This document shows, piece after piece, positions 6,168 to 11,440 of a stretch of 11,440 nucleotides of DNA. Origin of the DNA: Oscillospiraceae bacterium (GTDB lineage Bacteria > Bacillota > Clostridia > Oscillospirales > Oscillospiraceae); contig CACZSJ010000102.1 of the NCBI GenBank assembly GCA_902783825.1, forward strand, positions 1-11,440, written 5' to 3'. The notes beneath the pieces are model-generated. The model was not told where the DNA came from. It did no database searches and was given only the letters and a program-made list of their open reading frames with translations. Within the stretch, counting starts at the first letter, position 1; the number at the start of each line of letters is the position of its first letter. The position numbers and the translations under genes were made by a program.

Positions 6168-7319
6168 TCAGAAAGAGAGGGTCTGCATCCGGTCGAAGGC
6201 CTCCCGGAGCTTGTCCAGGCCCACGGTGCAGGCGATGCGGATATGCTGCTGCCCGGCCTGGCCGAACACATCCCCGGGGCTGACCAGAATATGAGCCCGC
6301 TCCAGCAGCTCCCGGCAGAAATCAGATGAGGACAGGCCGGTTTTCTCGATGCCGGGGAAGAGGTAGAAGGTGCCTTTGGGAGGCACCAGACTCAGATAAG
6401 GAAGCTCCTGGATCCGCTGGCTGGCATAGCGCACCCGCTGCAGATACTGGCTCACGTAGCGCTGCCGGACGTCCTGCCGGATGGCCAGGGCTTCCAGCGC
6501 GGCTCGCTGGGAGACGGAGGGCGCCGTGTAGATCAGCGCGCCGTTGATGGCGGAAAAGACCGAAATCAGTTCCGGCTCCGCCAGGATGCAGCCCACGCGC
6601 CAGCCGGTCATCAGATAGTTCTTGGAAAAGCTGTTGAGGGTGATGGTGCGCTCCGCCATATCCGGCAGGGTCCGCATGGGCACAAAGTCCCCCTCATAGA
6701 GATAAGCGGTGTAGATTTCATCCGCGGCTACCAGCAGATCGTAGTCCCGGGCCACCCGGGCGATGATCTCTGTCTCGTCCCGGTCATAGGCCATGCCGGT
6801 GGGGTTGCAGGGATTGTTGAACAGGATGGCCTTGGTTCGGGGGGTGACGGCGGCGCGGAGCCGCTCCTCGGAAAGGGCGTAGCCCTCCCGGGCGTATGTA
6901 GGCACCTCTACGCACTCGCCCCCGGCCAGCTCGATCTGCGCCTTGTAGGGGGCAAAGTAGGGACCCGGAACCAGCACCTGGTCGCCGGGATCCAGAATCC
7001 CCAGCATCACAAGGCTCATGCCCAGACAGCTGGACGCGGTAACCAGCATCCGCTCGGCGTTGACGGGCTGGCCGTAGTCTTCCTCCCAGGCGCGGCACAG
7101 AGCCGCCACCAGCTCCGGGTCTCCCTTGGGATCGCCGTAGTGGGTGTAGCCGGCTCTGGCATCCCGCAGGGCGGCGTCGATGATCCGGCTGTCGGTGACA
7201 AGATCCGTGTCGCCGATGCTCAGGTCGATCACATCCCCATAGCGTGCCAGGGCGGAGGTGTCAAGGCTCAGCCCGGAGGCGGGCTTCTGAAAGCGTTTGG
7301 CGATATAGTTTCGGCTCAT
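6168..7319 (-). CDS. PLP-dependent class I/II aminotransferase
   Basis: This 383-residue cytoplasmic enzyme has the fold-type I aminotransferase signature set. These are N169-P-C-N-P-T-G (169-175), A-D200-E-I-Y203 (the Asp pairs with the pyridine nitrogen), S-F-S-K233-N with the PLP lysine followed by GWRVG, and R361 in HIRIACTVG, which binds the substrate carboxylate. The start region, with IDLSIGDTDLVT and GYTHYGDPKGDPEL, is typical of AspC-related enzymes. It would move an amino group between an amino acid and a 2-oxoacid; the exact pair is unknown. Its ATG overlaps the stop of the LarA-type gene in a 4-nt ATGA, so the two are translationally coupled and probably act in one pathway. Confidence 0.93.
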   Translation of the reverse strand: MSRNYIAKRFQKPASGLSLDTSALARYGDVIDLSIGDTDLVTDSRIIDAALRDARAGYTHYGDPKGDPELVAALCRAWEEDYGQPVNAERMLVTASSCLGMSLVMLGILDPGDQVLVPGPYFAPYKAQIELAGGECVEVPTYAREGYALSEERLRAAVTPRTKAILFNNPCNPTGMAYDRDETEIIARVARDYDLLVAADEIYTAYLYEGDFVPMRTLPDMAERTITLNSFSKNYLMTGWRVGCILAEPELISVFSAINGALIYTAPSVSQRAALEALAIRQDVRQRYVSQYLQRVRYASQRIQELPYLSLVPPKGTFYLFPGIEKTGLSSSDFCRELLERAHILVSPGDVFGQAGQQHIRIACTVGLDKLREAFDRMQTLSF

Positions 7320-8602
7320 ATGTGTTCCTCCTGTACCACGGGCACCACGGAGCCCGCGTTGGGAATGACGAGGATGCGCTTGCCTGCCAGATCCGCCTGG
7401 GCCAGCAGAGCGGACAGATCCCGGTAGCTTTCAATGCCCATGGGGGCGGTCTCCGCCGGATCCAGACTGGACAGGAGCATCACCCGGTAGCGGCTGGCCT
7501 GTTCACAGTTGAGAAAGAACACGTAGCCGGCCACAGTGAAGTCCTCCCGCAGGCGCTGTTCCAGACTTCCGTCCCGGAGGTTCCGGCTCCAGCCGAAATA
7601 TTCCGGCGGGCCGCCGCCCTCCCGCGCCTCCATGAGCAGGATCAGCGTGCCCCCGGGCTTGAGGGCGGATTCCACATTGTCGATGGCCTTGGAGCCCTGA
7701 TACAGGGACATGTCCCGGGGATAGCCGCCGCAGCCGGCGACCACCACGTCTGCTTGCTCCGGGATGGGGACCTGGTATACCCGCTCCACCTCTCGGCAGG
7801 CGCGCTCCCAGGAGTGAATATAGTGGCCGGAGAAGATGGCGCAGAGCTTTTCCCCGGCGTTCATCACCAGATTCACCAGGAAGAGATTGGGCATCATGCC
7901 CGCCGCTTCCAGCATGTCCAGATGCAGGGGATTGTCCGCCAAGCGGCCGTTGCCCACCAGGGGACTGGAGCGCAGCTGGGCAGGATCCAGGGACAGGGCG
8001 TGATTGTGGCGAATGGTGGCCTCCCCGCTGATGCCGGGCAGGATGCTTTTGCGCCCGCCGCCAAAGCCTGCCATCACGTGATAGGTGGCCGCGCCCAGGC
8101 ACAGACAGAGATCCGCCGTCGCCGCGATGGCGTTGACCGCCACCGGCGTGCCGAAGGAGCTAAGGCCCAGAGGGACCAGATCTGCCGCCTGGCAGTCATG
8201 GTTGACCACCCGCACCCGCTCAAAGACCGGGTCGGTGACCAGTTGGCGCAGGACAGCCTCGTCGCCGCCGGGATGGGTGCCGTTGGCGACCACGATGGTG
8301 ACGTCCGCCGGGGACAGGCCGCAGTCGTCCAGCAGATAGTCCAGCAGATGCGGCACAACCAGATCCTGCCGCATCCAGAAGCGGGACATGTCGCTGATGA
8401 CCAGCGCCACCCGATCTCCGGGGTGGACGCACTGACGCAGGGGGGCGCGGCCGATGGGCGCGTCCAGACTTTCCCGCAGAGCGGCGCGAATATCGCGGAT
8501 GGGCGGAACCTCGTTGCCCCGGAGCTCCGCCATGACCTGCTCCTGCTCCAAGGGGACGCGCAGGCTGCCGCTGCCGTATGGAATCGTGTATTCGTGAAGC
8601 AT
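7316..8602 (-). CDS. LarA-type nickel-pincer 2-hydroxyacid racemase/epimerase homologue
   Basis: The 428-residue protein belongs to the LarA superfamily (lactate racemase and relatives). All key residues of Lactobacillus plantarum LarA have counterparts at near-identical positions. H110 and H175 match the catalytic H108 and H174; K185 in GGGRK matches K184, which holds the nickel-pincer nucleotide; H201 matches the nickel ligand H200. D71-M-S-R74 lies where the family has DxTR. The enzyme should interconvert stereoisomers of a 2-hydroxyacid by hydride transfer. Known homologues use lactate, malate, phenyllactate, 2-hydroxyglutarate and others, so lactate should not be assumed. The cofactor genes larB, larC and larE are not in the window. 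The start at 8602 is set by GAGGTG 5 nt upstream and the promoter at 8635-8663. It is followed directly by the aminotransferase gene. Confidence 0.88.
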   Translation of the reverse strand: MLHEYTIPYGSGSLRVPLEQEQVMAELRGNEVPPIRDIRAALRESLDAPIGRAPLRQCVHPGDRVALVISDMSRFWMRQDLVVPHLLDYLLDDCGLSPADVTIVVANGTHPGGDEAVLRQLVTDPVFERVRVVNHDCQAADLVPLGLSSFGTPVAVNAIAATADLCLCLGAATYHVMAGFGGGRKSILPGISGEATIRHNHALSLDPAQLRSSPLVGNGRLADNPLHLDMLEAAGMMPNLFLVNLVMNAGEKLCAIFSGHYIHSWERACREVERVYQVPIPEQADVVVAGCGGYPRDMSLYQGSKAIDNVESALKPGGTLILLMEAREGGGPPEYFGWSRNLRDGSLEQRLREDFTVAGYVFFLNCEQASRYRVMLLSSLDPAETAPMGIESYRDLSALLAQADLAGKRILVIPNAGSVVPVVQEEHI

Positions 8603-8634
8603 AAAAGCACCTCGCGCAAAAGTGAATGTTCTGC

Positions 8635-8663
8635 ATATTATCACGAATAATTATAAATGTAAA
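8635..8663 (-). promoter_or_regulatory. Promoter of the racemase-aminotransferase operon, extended -10
   Basis: On the minus strand TTTACA (8663-8658), 17 nt, TAATAT (8640-8635), with TG one base upstream of the -10 (extended -10). Transcription would start near 8628, about 26 nt before the ATG at 8602. GTGA (8622-8625) and TCAC (8641-8644) flank the -10 as an inverted pair 15 nt apart, a possible operator. Confidence 0.6.
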
Positions 8664-8705
8664 GACCGGGAGCGGCGGAGGATGGGAAGAAGGAACTTTT
8701 TCCGG

Positions 8706-8728
8706 GGCGCTTCGTCTTAGAAAGCGCC
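8706..8728 (+). other. Stem-loop upstream of the ferredoxin gene
   Basis: GGCGCTT (8706-8712) and AAGCGCC (8722-8728) form a 7-bp stem with a 9-nt loop; outer CC/GG pairs are possible if two G are bulged. There is no T-tract on either strand, so it is not a terminator. It probably lies in the ferredoxin leader. No convincing ferredoxin promoter was found; TATAAA at 8652-8657 is a weak -10 candidate with a poor -35. Confidence 0.35.
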
Positions 8729-8793
8729 GGGAAAACAAAGAGAGAACGGCGGCAAGCGGAAGGACGGACGTGAAAAGGAGAGGAGGGAATTCC

Positions 8794-8982
8794 ATGAGAG
8801 CATTTGTTGATCAGGAGCTGTGCATCGGCTGCGGCCTGTGCGCGGGCACCTGCCCCCAGGTCTTTGTTCTGGGCGACGACGGCAAGGCGCAGACCGTTGC
8901 CGACACCGCCGCAGACAATCGGGATCAGGTGCTGGAGGCCGTTGCGGGCTGCCCCGTGGAGGCCATCCGCGAAGAGGAATAA
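8794..8982 (+). CDS. Mono-cluster [4Fe-4S] ferredoxin
   Basis: This 62-residue electron carrier matches the single-cluster ferredoxins of clostridia and Thermotoga in length and layout. C10-IG-C13-GL-C16 and the distal C53-P are the expected four cluster ligands. C20 (in AGTCP) is the extra cysteine often present in this group; the partner cysteine that forms a disulfide with it in Thermotoga is absent here. The protein is acidic with an EEE end, as expected for a low-potential carrier. The ATG at 8794 has GGAGAGGAGGG about 6 nt upstream; the longer in-frame reading from 8626 is not credible. It is monocistronic, ended by the terminator at 8993-9021. It lies 370 nt before the Mrp/Mbh-type operon in the same direction. 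Confidence 0.93.
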   Translation: MRAFVDQELCIGCGLCAGTCPQVFVLGDDGKAQTVADTAADNRDQVLEAVAGCPVEAIREEE

Positions 8983-8992
8983 GCCAGTTGAC

Positions 8993-9021
8993 CGGCCGTG
9001 GAAACACGGCCGCTTTCTTTT
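8993..9021 (+). terminator. Intrinsic terminator of the ferredoxin gene
   Basis: An 8-bp GC-rich stem (8993-9000 with 9005-9012) is closed by a GAAA tetraloop of the GNRA class and followed by CTTTCTTTT. It starts 10 nt after the stop codon. Confidence 0.9.
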
Positions 9022-9114
9022 GGGGGGCACGCGTTCTGCTTGGCAGGCAAGAATCGGCAAGCCCGCTTCCATATCGAAAATCTGTGACCTGCGATCCGGG
9101 CGCGCATACGCTGC
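9022..9114. other. Spacer between two tandem terminators, nothing recognised
   Basis: There is no ATG-led reading frame with a ribosome binding site, no tRNA shape, and no clear promoter in this stretch. It lies after the ferredoxin terminator and before a second terminator. Read-through RNA from the ferredoxin gene, or a short unpromoted remnant, is the simplest view. Confidence 0.4.
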
Positions 9115-9154
9115 CGGAGGGCGACCCGTCATTTGGGCCGCCCTCCGACTTTTT
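9115..9154 (+). terminator. Second intrinsic terminator before the Mrp/Mbh-type operon
   Basis: CGGAGGGCG (9115-9123) and CGCCCTCCG (9139-9147) form a 9-bp stem, with an inner CCC/GGG extension (9125-9127 with 9135-9137) and TTTTT at 9150-9154. It would insulate the downstream promoter from ferredoxin read-through. Confidence 0.8.
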
Positions 9155-9198
9155 GCGCGGAAAGGGCTCGGAGAACGGAAAAAAAGTAGAGGAACCTA

Positions 9199-9227
9199 TT
9201 GTGTAAAAAGAGCAGCCTTGTTATAAT
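9199..9227 (+). promoter_or_regulatory. Promoter of the Mrp/Mbh-type operon
   Basis: TTGTGT (9199-9204), 17 nt, TATAAT (9222-9227). The start point would be near 9234, giving a leader of about 115 nt before the first gene. The perfect -10 sits at the centre of an inverted repeat (9218-9235). Confidence 0.78.
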
Positions 9228-9235
9228 AACTACAA
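9218..9235. promoter_or_regulatory. Candidate Rex-type operator over the -10 (TTGT-N10-ACAA)
   Basis: TTGTTATAATAACTACAA is 18 nt with TTGT and ACAA ends. It contains GTTATAATAAC, a perfect dyad about the central A. Against the Rex form TTGTKA-N6-TMACAA, the ends and position 6 agree and positions 13-14 do not. Overlap with the -10 fits a repressor site. The call is by eye and tentative. Confidence 0.35.
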
Positions 9236-9349
9236 GTTTTTTGTACAATTGGGGAGGAATGCCTCCTGCCGCGGCGTCTGCCGCTCCTGCCGATTCCAGG
9301 TGGGAGACGAGGCTCACGGCGGGGAAGAAGGCGCCCCACAGGGAGGAGA
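9236..9349 (+). promoter_or_regulatory. Structured leader of the Mrp/Mbh-type operon
   Basis: The leader can fold in several ways. TACAA/TTGTA (9231-9235 with 9241-9245) can form a hairpin at the 5' end. GGAGG (9253-9257) can pair with CCTCC (9262-9266) across an AATG loop; the same CCTCC is complementary to the GGAGG ribosome site of the first gene (9342-9346). CTGCCG occurs three times (9266, 9278, 9287) and can pair with CGGCGG at 9317-9322. No known riboswitch is recognised with confidence. Confidence 0.4.
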
Positions 9350-9859
9350 ATGCCCGTGCTGATGTTTTTGCTATTCTTTGCGCTCTGGCTGCTGTTCAAC
9401 GGGCGGCTGAGCTGGGACGTGATCGGCTTTGGCCTGGTGTTCAGCGCGCTGATCTCGGCCTTCGCGGTGAAGATCTGCGGCTGGTCCACACAGGGCAGCC
9501 GCCGTGTCCTGCGTCTGGCCGGCCGGCTTCTGGTCTACGCCGGGAGTCTGGTGGTGGAGATTGTCAAGGCGAACCTGGCCACGCTGAAGGTGATCGTTTC
9601 CCCGGGGGCAAGGCTGGTTCAGCCGCAGATCTTTCATTTTGACAGCGGATTGAACCGGGGTGGGCTTCAGACCATTCTGGCCAACTCCATCACCATCACC
9701 CCCGGCACCTATACCATCGGCATCCAGGGCCGGGAGCTGACGGTGCATGCCCTGAACCGGGAATTTGCCGAGGGCACCCCCGGCAGCGGCCTGAACCAGC
9801 AACTGATGGCCATGGAGGATGCGCTGGCTGAGGCCGGAGAAGGGAGGGACGCGGTATGA
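9350..9859 (+). CDS. MrpE/MnhE-type subunit (MbhA counterpart)
   Basis: The 169-residue membrane protein is an Mrp/Mnh antiporter subunit E (PF01899 type). Two hydrophobic segments (about 2-16 and 23-43) and a third near 57-75 precede a soluble end. The family motif ANSITITPGTYT (111-122) is intact, as is the GLxxILANS lead-in. The start is not fully settled. ATG 9350 has GGAGG only 3 nt upstream, whereas GTG 9356 in the same frame has it at 9 nt; the difference is two residues. It is the first gene of a coupled cluster and overlaps the next by 4 nt (ATGA). The family is part of multi-subunit cation/proton antiporters and of membrane-bound hydrogenase relatives. Confidence 0.92.
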   Translation: MPVLMFLLFFALWLLFNGRLSWDVIGFGLVFSALISAFAVKICGWSTQGSRRVLRLAGRLLVYAGSLVVEIVKANLATLKVIVSPGARLVQPQIFHFDSGLNRGGLQTILANSITITPGTYTIGIQGRELTVHALNREFAEGTPGSGLNQQLMAMEDALAEAGEGRDAV

Positions 9860-10185
9860 GCCTGTTCATGCACAGGTACCTTGTGGTGATCCTGGCGATT
9901 CTGGGGACCCTGACCCTGCTGGCCCTGGCATACGCGGTGCTGGGCAAGCGCTTCACCGACAAGATCGTGGCGGCCAACCTGATGGGCAGCCTGGGGGTCA
10001 ACTTGATTGTGATTCTGGCCCTGCTTCTGGGGGCGGATTATATTCTGGACATCGGCCTGGTCTTTGCGCTGCTGGCCTTCCTGATGGTGATCGTGCTGTG
10101 CCGTTTCGTGCAGAACGATACCCTGCGCCGGGAGTCGGAGGAGCAGAACGGCGCCGGAGAAGGGGAGGTGCGCCATGATGCTTGA
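9856..10185 (+). CDS. MrpF/MnhF-type subunit (MbhB counterpart)
   Basis: The 109-residue protein has three membrane helices (about 9-29, 37-58 and 64-84), the hallmark of Mrp subunit F (PF04066 type). The motif D35-KIVAANLMGS (35-45) at the start of helix 2 and the ILDIGLVFALLAFL segment in helix 3 are typical. A polar tail of about 25 residues follows, rich in Glu and Gly. Its ATG lies in the ATGA overlap with the MrpE gene. The next gene starts within its last codons, and that gene's ribosome site (GGAGG 10164-10168) is inside this one. It acts with E and G in the membrane arm. Confidence 0.93.
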   Translation: MSLFMHRYLVVILAILGTLTLLALAYAVLGKRFTDKIVAANLMGSLGVNLIVILALLLGADYILDIGLVFALLAFLMVIVLCRFVQNDTLRRESEEQNGAGEGEVRHDA

Positions 10186-10486
10186 GATTCTGGCGGCGGT
10201 GCTGATCGCCCTGGGCGTGGTGTGCTGCGCCCTGGCCATGTTTGGCGTCTACCGCTTTGACTACGTACTGACCCGGATCCACGCCGCCGCGGTGGTGGAT
10301 ACCCTGGGCACGCTGCTGATTTTCCTGGGGCTGATCCTGCTCCGGGGCTTCGGCTGGGCCAGCGCGAAGATCCTGCTGATTCTGATTTTCCAATGGGTGA
10401 CGGGCCCGGTCTCCACCCACCGCATCAGCAAGGTGGAGCTGATGACCAACCCGGACTATGACAAGCACTGCGAGGTGATAGAATGA
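10175..10486 (+). CDS. MrpG/MnhG-type subunit (MbhC counterpart)
   Basis: The 103-residue protein has three membrane helices and the subunit G signature (PF03334 type): G-V-Y-R-F-D...R-I-H-A-A-A-V-V-D-T-L-G-T after helix 1, and a VTGPVSTHRI motif after helix 3, where bacterial MrpG has a similar TxPxxAH segment. Two adjacent ATG codons (10175 and 10178) are possible starts at 6 and 9 nt from GGAGG; the first is given. It overlaps the upstream gene by 11 nt and the next by 4 nt. Confidence 0.93.
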   Translation: MMLEILAAVLIALGVVCCALAMFGVYRFDYVLTRIHAAAVVDTLGTLLIFLGLILLRGFGWASAKILLILIFQWVTGPVSTHRISKVELMTNPDYDKHCEVIE

Positions 10487-10737
10487 TCGCCATTGAATAT
10501 TTGCTGCTGATCGGCTTGCTGGTCTGCGCCGTGGCGGCCAACTTCACCCGCAAGATGCTGCCCACCATCATCATCTATGCCACCTTCGGCACCATGCTCA
10601 GCACCATCTGGCTGCTGCTGGAGGCGCCGGACCTGGCCATTACGGAGGCGGCCGTAGGTGTGGGGATCGACACGATCCTCTTCCTGCTGGCCATCCGGAG
10701 TATGCGTCGTTTTGACGGGACGGGAGGGGGAAAATGA
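10483..10737 (+). CDS. MbhD-like subunit (DUF4040-type, MrpA C-terminal part)
   Basis: This 84-residue, three-helix membrane protein carries the MbhD/DUF4040 signature: E47-APDLAITEAAVGVG (47-61) followed by DTILFLLAIRSM. In stand-alone Mrp antiporters this segment is part of the large MrpA subunit. As a separate small protein it is characteristic of membrane-bound hydrogenase and related complexes. The conserved acidic E55 in the membrane is a likely proton-path residue by family analogy. The ATG overlaps the MrpG stop (ATGA), and its stop overlaps the next start in the same way. Confidence 0.88.
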   Translation: MIAIEYLLLIGLLVCAVAANFTRKMLPTIIIYATFGTMLSTIWLLLEAPDLAITEAAVGVGIDTILFLLAIRSMRRFDGTGGGK

Positions 10738-11440
10738 ATATGCCTTCCTGGTTTGAGGCGCTTTTGCGCTGGACAGACGGAGACAGCCCCAGCCTGCCGG
10801 AGCCTGCGGCCCATGTGGAGCAGAGCGCGCCGTCTCCGACGGAGGAGGACACGGCCTATCACAGCGGCCCCTCGCTGCTGCAGGAATCCGCCGCGCCGGT
10901 GCGTCAACTGCTCACAAGGCTGTTCGCCATCATCGCCTGCGCGGTCTTCACCCTGGTGATGCTGGCCACGGTGGCCTACCTGCCCCGCTTCGGCGACAAG
11001 AGCAACGCGCCCATCAACGAGACCTCCCGCCGCTATATTGAGCAGGGCGTGGAGGACGTGGGCGCCACCAATCTGGTGACCAACATCATCCTGGTCTACC
11101 GGGGCTTTGATACTTACGGCGAGAGCTGCGTGCTGTTTCTGGGCGCCACGGCGGTGATCATGCTGCTGTCGGTGGACAGCAAGAACACCAGCAAAGCCGA
11201 CGAGGAGGAGCAGCGCCGCAGCGACGAGCTGGATCAGGCCCACCGCAATCAGATCCTGGGCCACATCACCACCATCCTGATGCCGGTGATCGTGCTCTAC
11301 GGTCTGTACATCCTCTGCAACGGACACCTCTCGCCCGGCGGCGGCTTTGCCGGCGGCAGCATCCTGGGCGGCGCGCTGATCCTGTGCGAGACCGCCTTCG
11401 GGGTGGACAAGGTGCGCAGCTTCTTTAACCACCATATTTA
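10734..11440 (+). CDS. MbhE + MrpB fusion subunit, partial at the right edge
   Basis: The reading frame from ATG 10734 stays open to the window end (235 codons visible). It starts in an ATGA overlap with the MbhD-like gene. Residues 1-57 are a hydrophilic N-terminal extension rich in Pro, Ser and Glu. A membrane helix follows (61-83). The MbhE-type core comes next: N113-LVTNIILVYRGFDTYGE (113-130) and helix 131-147. A charged linker (148-173) leads into an MrpB/MnhB domain (PF04039 type) with helix 177-195 and the signature G-H-L-S-P-G-G-G-F-A-G-G (197-208). So MbhE and MbhF (MrpB) functions are joined in one chain. The 57-residue extension is not something I can assign to a known domain. C- and D-type subunits would be expected to follow beyond the edge. 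Confidence 0.85.
   Translation, partial: MNMPSWFEALLRWTDGDSPSLPEPAAHVEQSAPSPTEEDTAYHSGPSLLQESAAPVRQLLTRLFAIIACAVFTLVMLATVAYLPRFGDKSNAPINETSRRYIEQGVEDVGATNLVTNIILVYRGFDTYGESCVLFLGATAVIMLLSVDSKNTSKADEEEQRRSDELDQAHRNQILGHITTILMPVIVLYGLYILCNGHLSPGGGFAGGSILGGALILCETAFGVDKVRSFFNHHI

Noticed and set aside
7244..8650. A 468-residue plus-strand reading frame opposite the racemase gene
   Set aside because: Same antisense pattern. No ribosome site at the start, and the minus strand carries intact LarA motifs.
9220..9248. Leftward promoter (TTGTAC-17-TATAAC) opposite the Mrp/Mbh-type promoter
   Set aside because: No gene lies leftward of it; the hexamers are an outcome of the palindromes there.
9266..9292. 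Three CTGCCG copies as a CRISPR or tandem repeat
   Set aside because: The units are only 6 nt with uneven spacing (12 and 9 nt). There are no repeat-spacer units anywhere in the window.
9259..9642. Reading frame from the ATG at 9259 through the leader into the MrpE gene
   Set aside because: The GAGG lies only 2-3 nt before the ATG, and the product turns into an out-of-frame shadow of MrpE.
10575..11435. A 286-residue minus-strand reading frame opposite the MbhD-like and MbhE/MrpB genes
   Set aside because: Its translation is His/Gln/Arg/Ala-rich low complexity, typical of the antisense of GC-rich codons. The plus strand there encodes clear MbhD and MrpB signatures.

Overview
The window comes from a GC-rich, Gram-positive-type bacterium, most likely a Clostridia member of the gut Oscillospiraceae kind. 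The evidence is strong AGGAGG-type ribosome binding sites, sigma-A-like promoters, lipoproteins in place of periplasmic proteins, a clostridial mono-cluster ferredoxin and an Mrp/Mbh-type operon. The taxonomic call is inference; no rRNA or tRNA gene is present.

Layout. (1) 1-345: the start of a minus-strand membrane protein gene and a plus-strand serine hydrolase gene diverge from a shared region holding two back-to-back promoters, one of them a perfect consensus. (2) 345-2609: a beta-lactamase-fold lipoprotein with four C-terminal membrane helices, then a GNAT acetyltransferase. (3) 2686-3547: an XRE-type regulator followed by a small membrane-anchored protein; their C-terminal domains look related to each other. 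A strong bidirectional terminator (3554-3598) separates these from the convergent genes. (4) 3597-6080, minus strand: a complete polar amino acid ABC transporter (binding lipoprotein, permease, ATPase). Its promoter carries an ARG-box-like dyad over the -10. (5) 6119-8663, minus strand: a two-gene operon of a LarA-type nickel-pincer 2-hydroxyacid racemase/epimerase homologue and a PLP aminotransferase, joined by a 4-nt stop/start overlap. (6) 8794-9021: a 62-residue ferredoxin with its own GNRA-loop terminator. (7) 9022-9349: no gene; a second terminator, a promoter with a Rex-like inverted repeat, and a structured leader. (8) 9350-11440: five translationally coupled genes in the order MrpE, MrpF, MrpG, MbhD-like, MbhE+MrpB fusion. 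The last runs off the window.

How they may work together. The amino acid importer, the aminotransferase and the LarA homologue could form one amino acid / 2-oxoacid / 2-hydroxyacid route. The ferredoxin sits beside an ion-translocating module whose gene order matches membrane-bound hydrogenase and related (Mbh/Mbx/Mbs) operons rather than a stand-alone Mrp antiporter. The redox half, if present, would lie beyond the right edge. The most notable leads are the LarA-aminotransferase pair, the XRE/membrane-protein pair with a shared domain, and the Mbh-type operon with its possible redox operator and leader.
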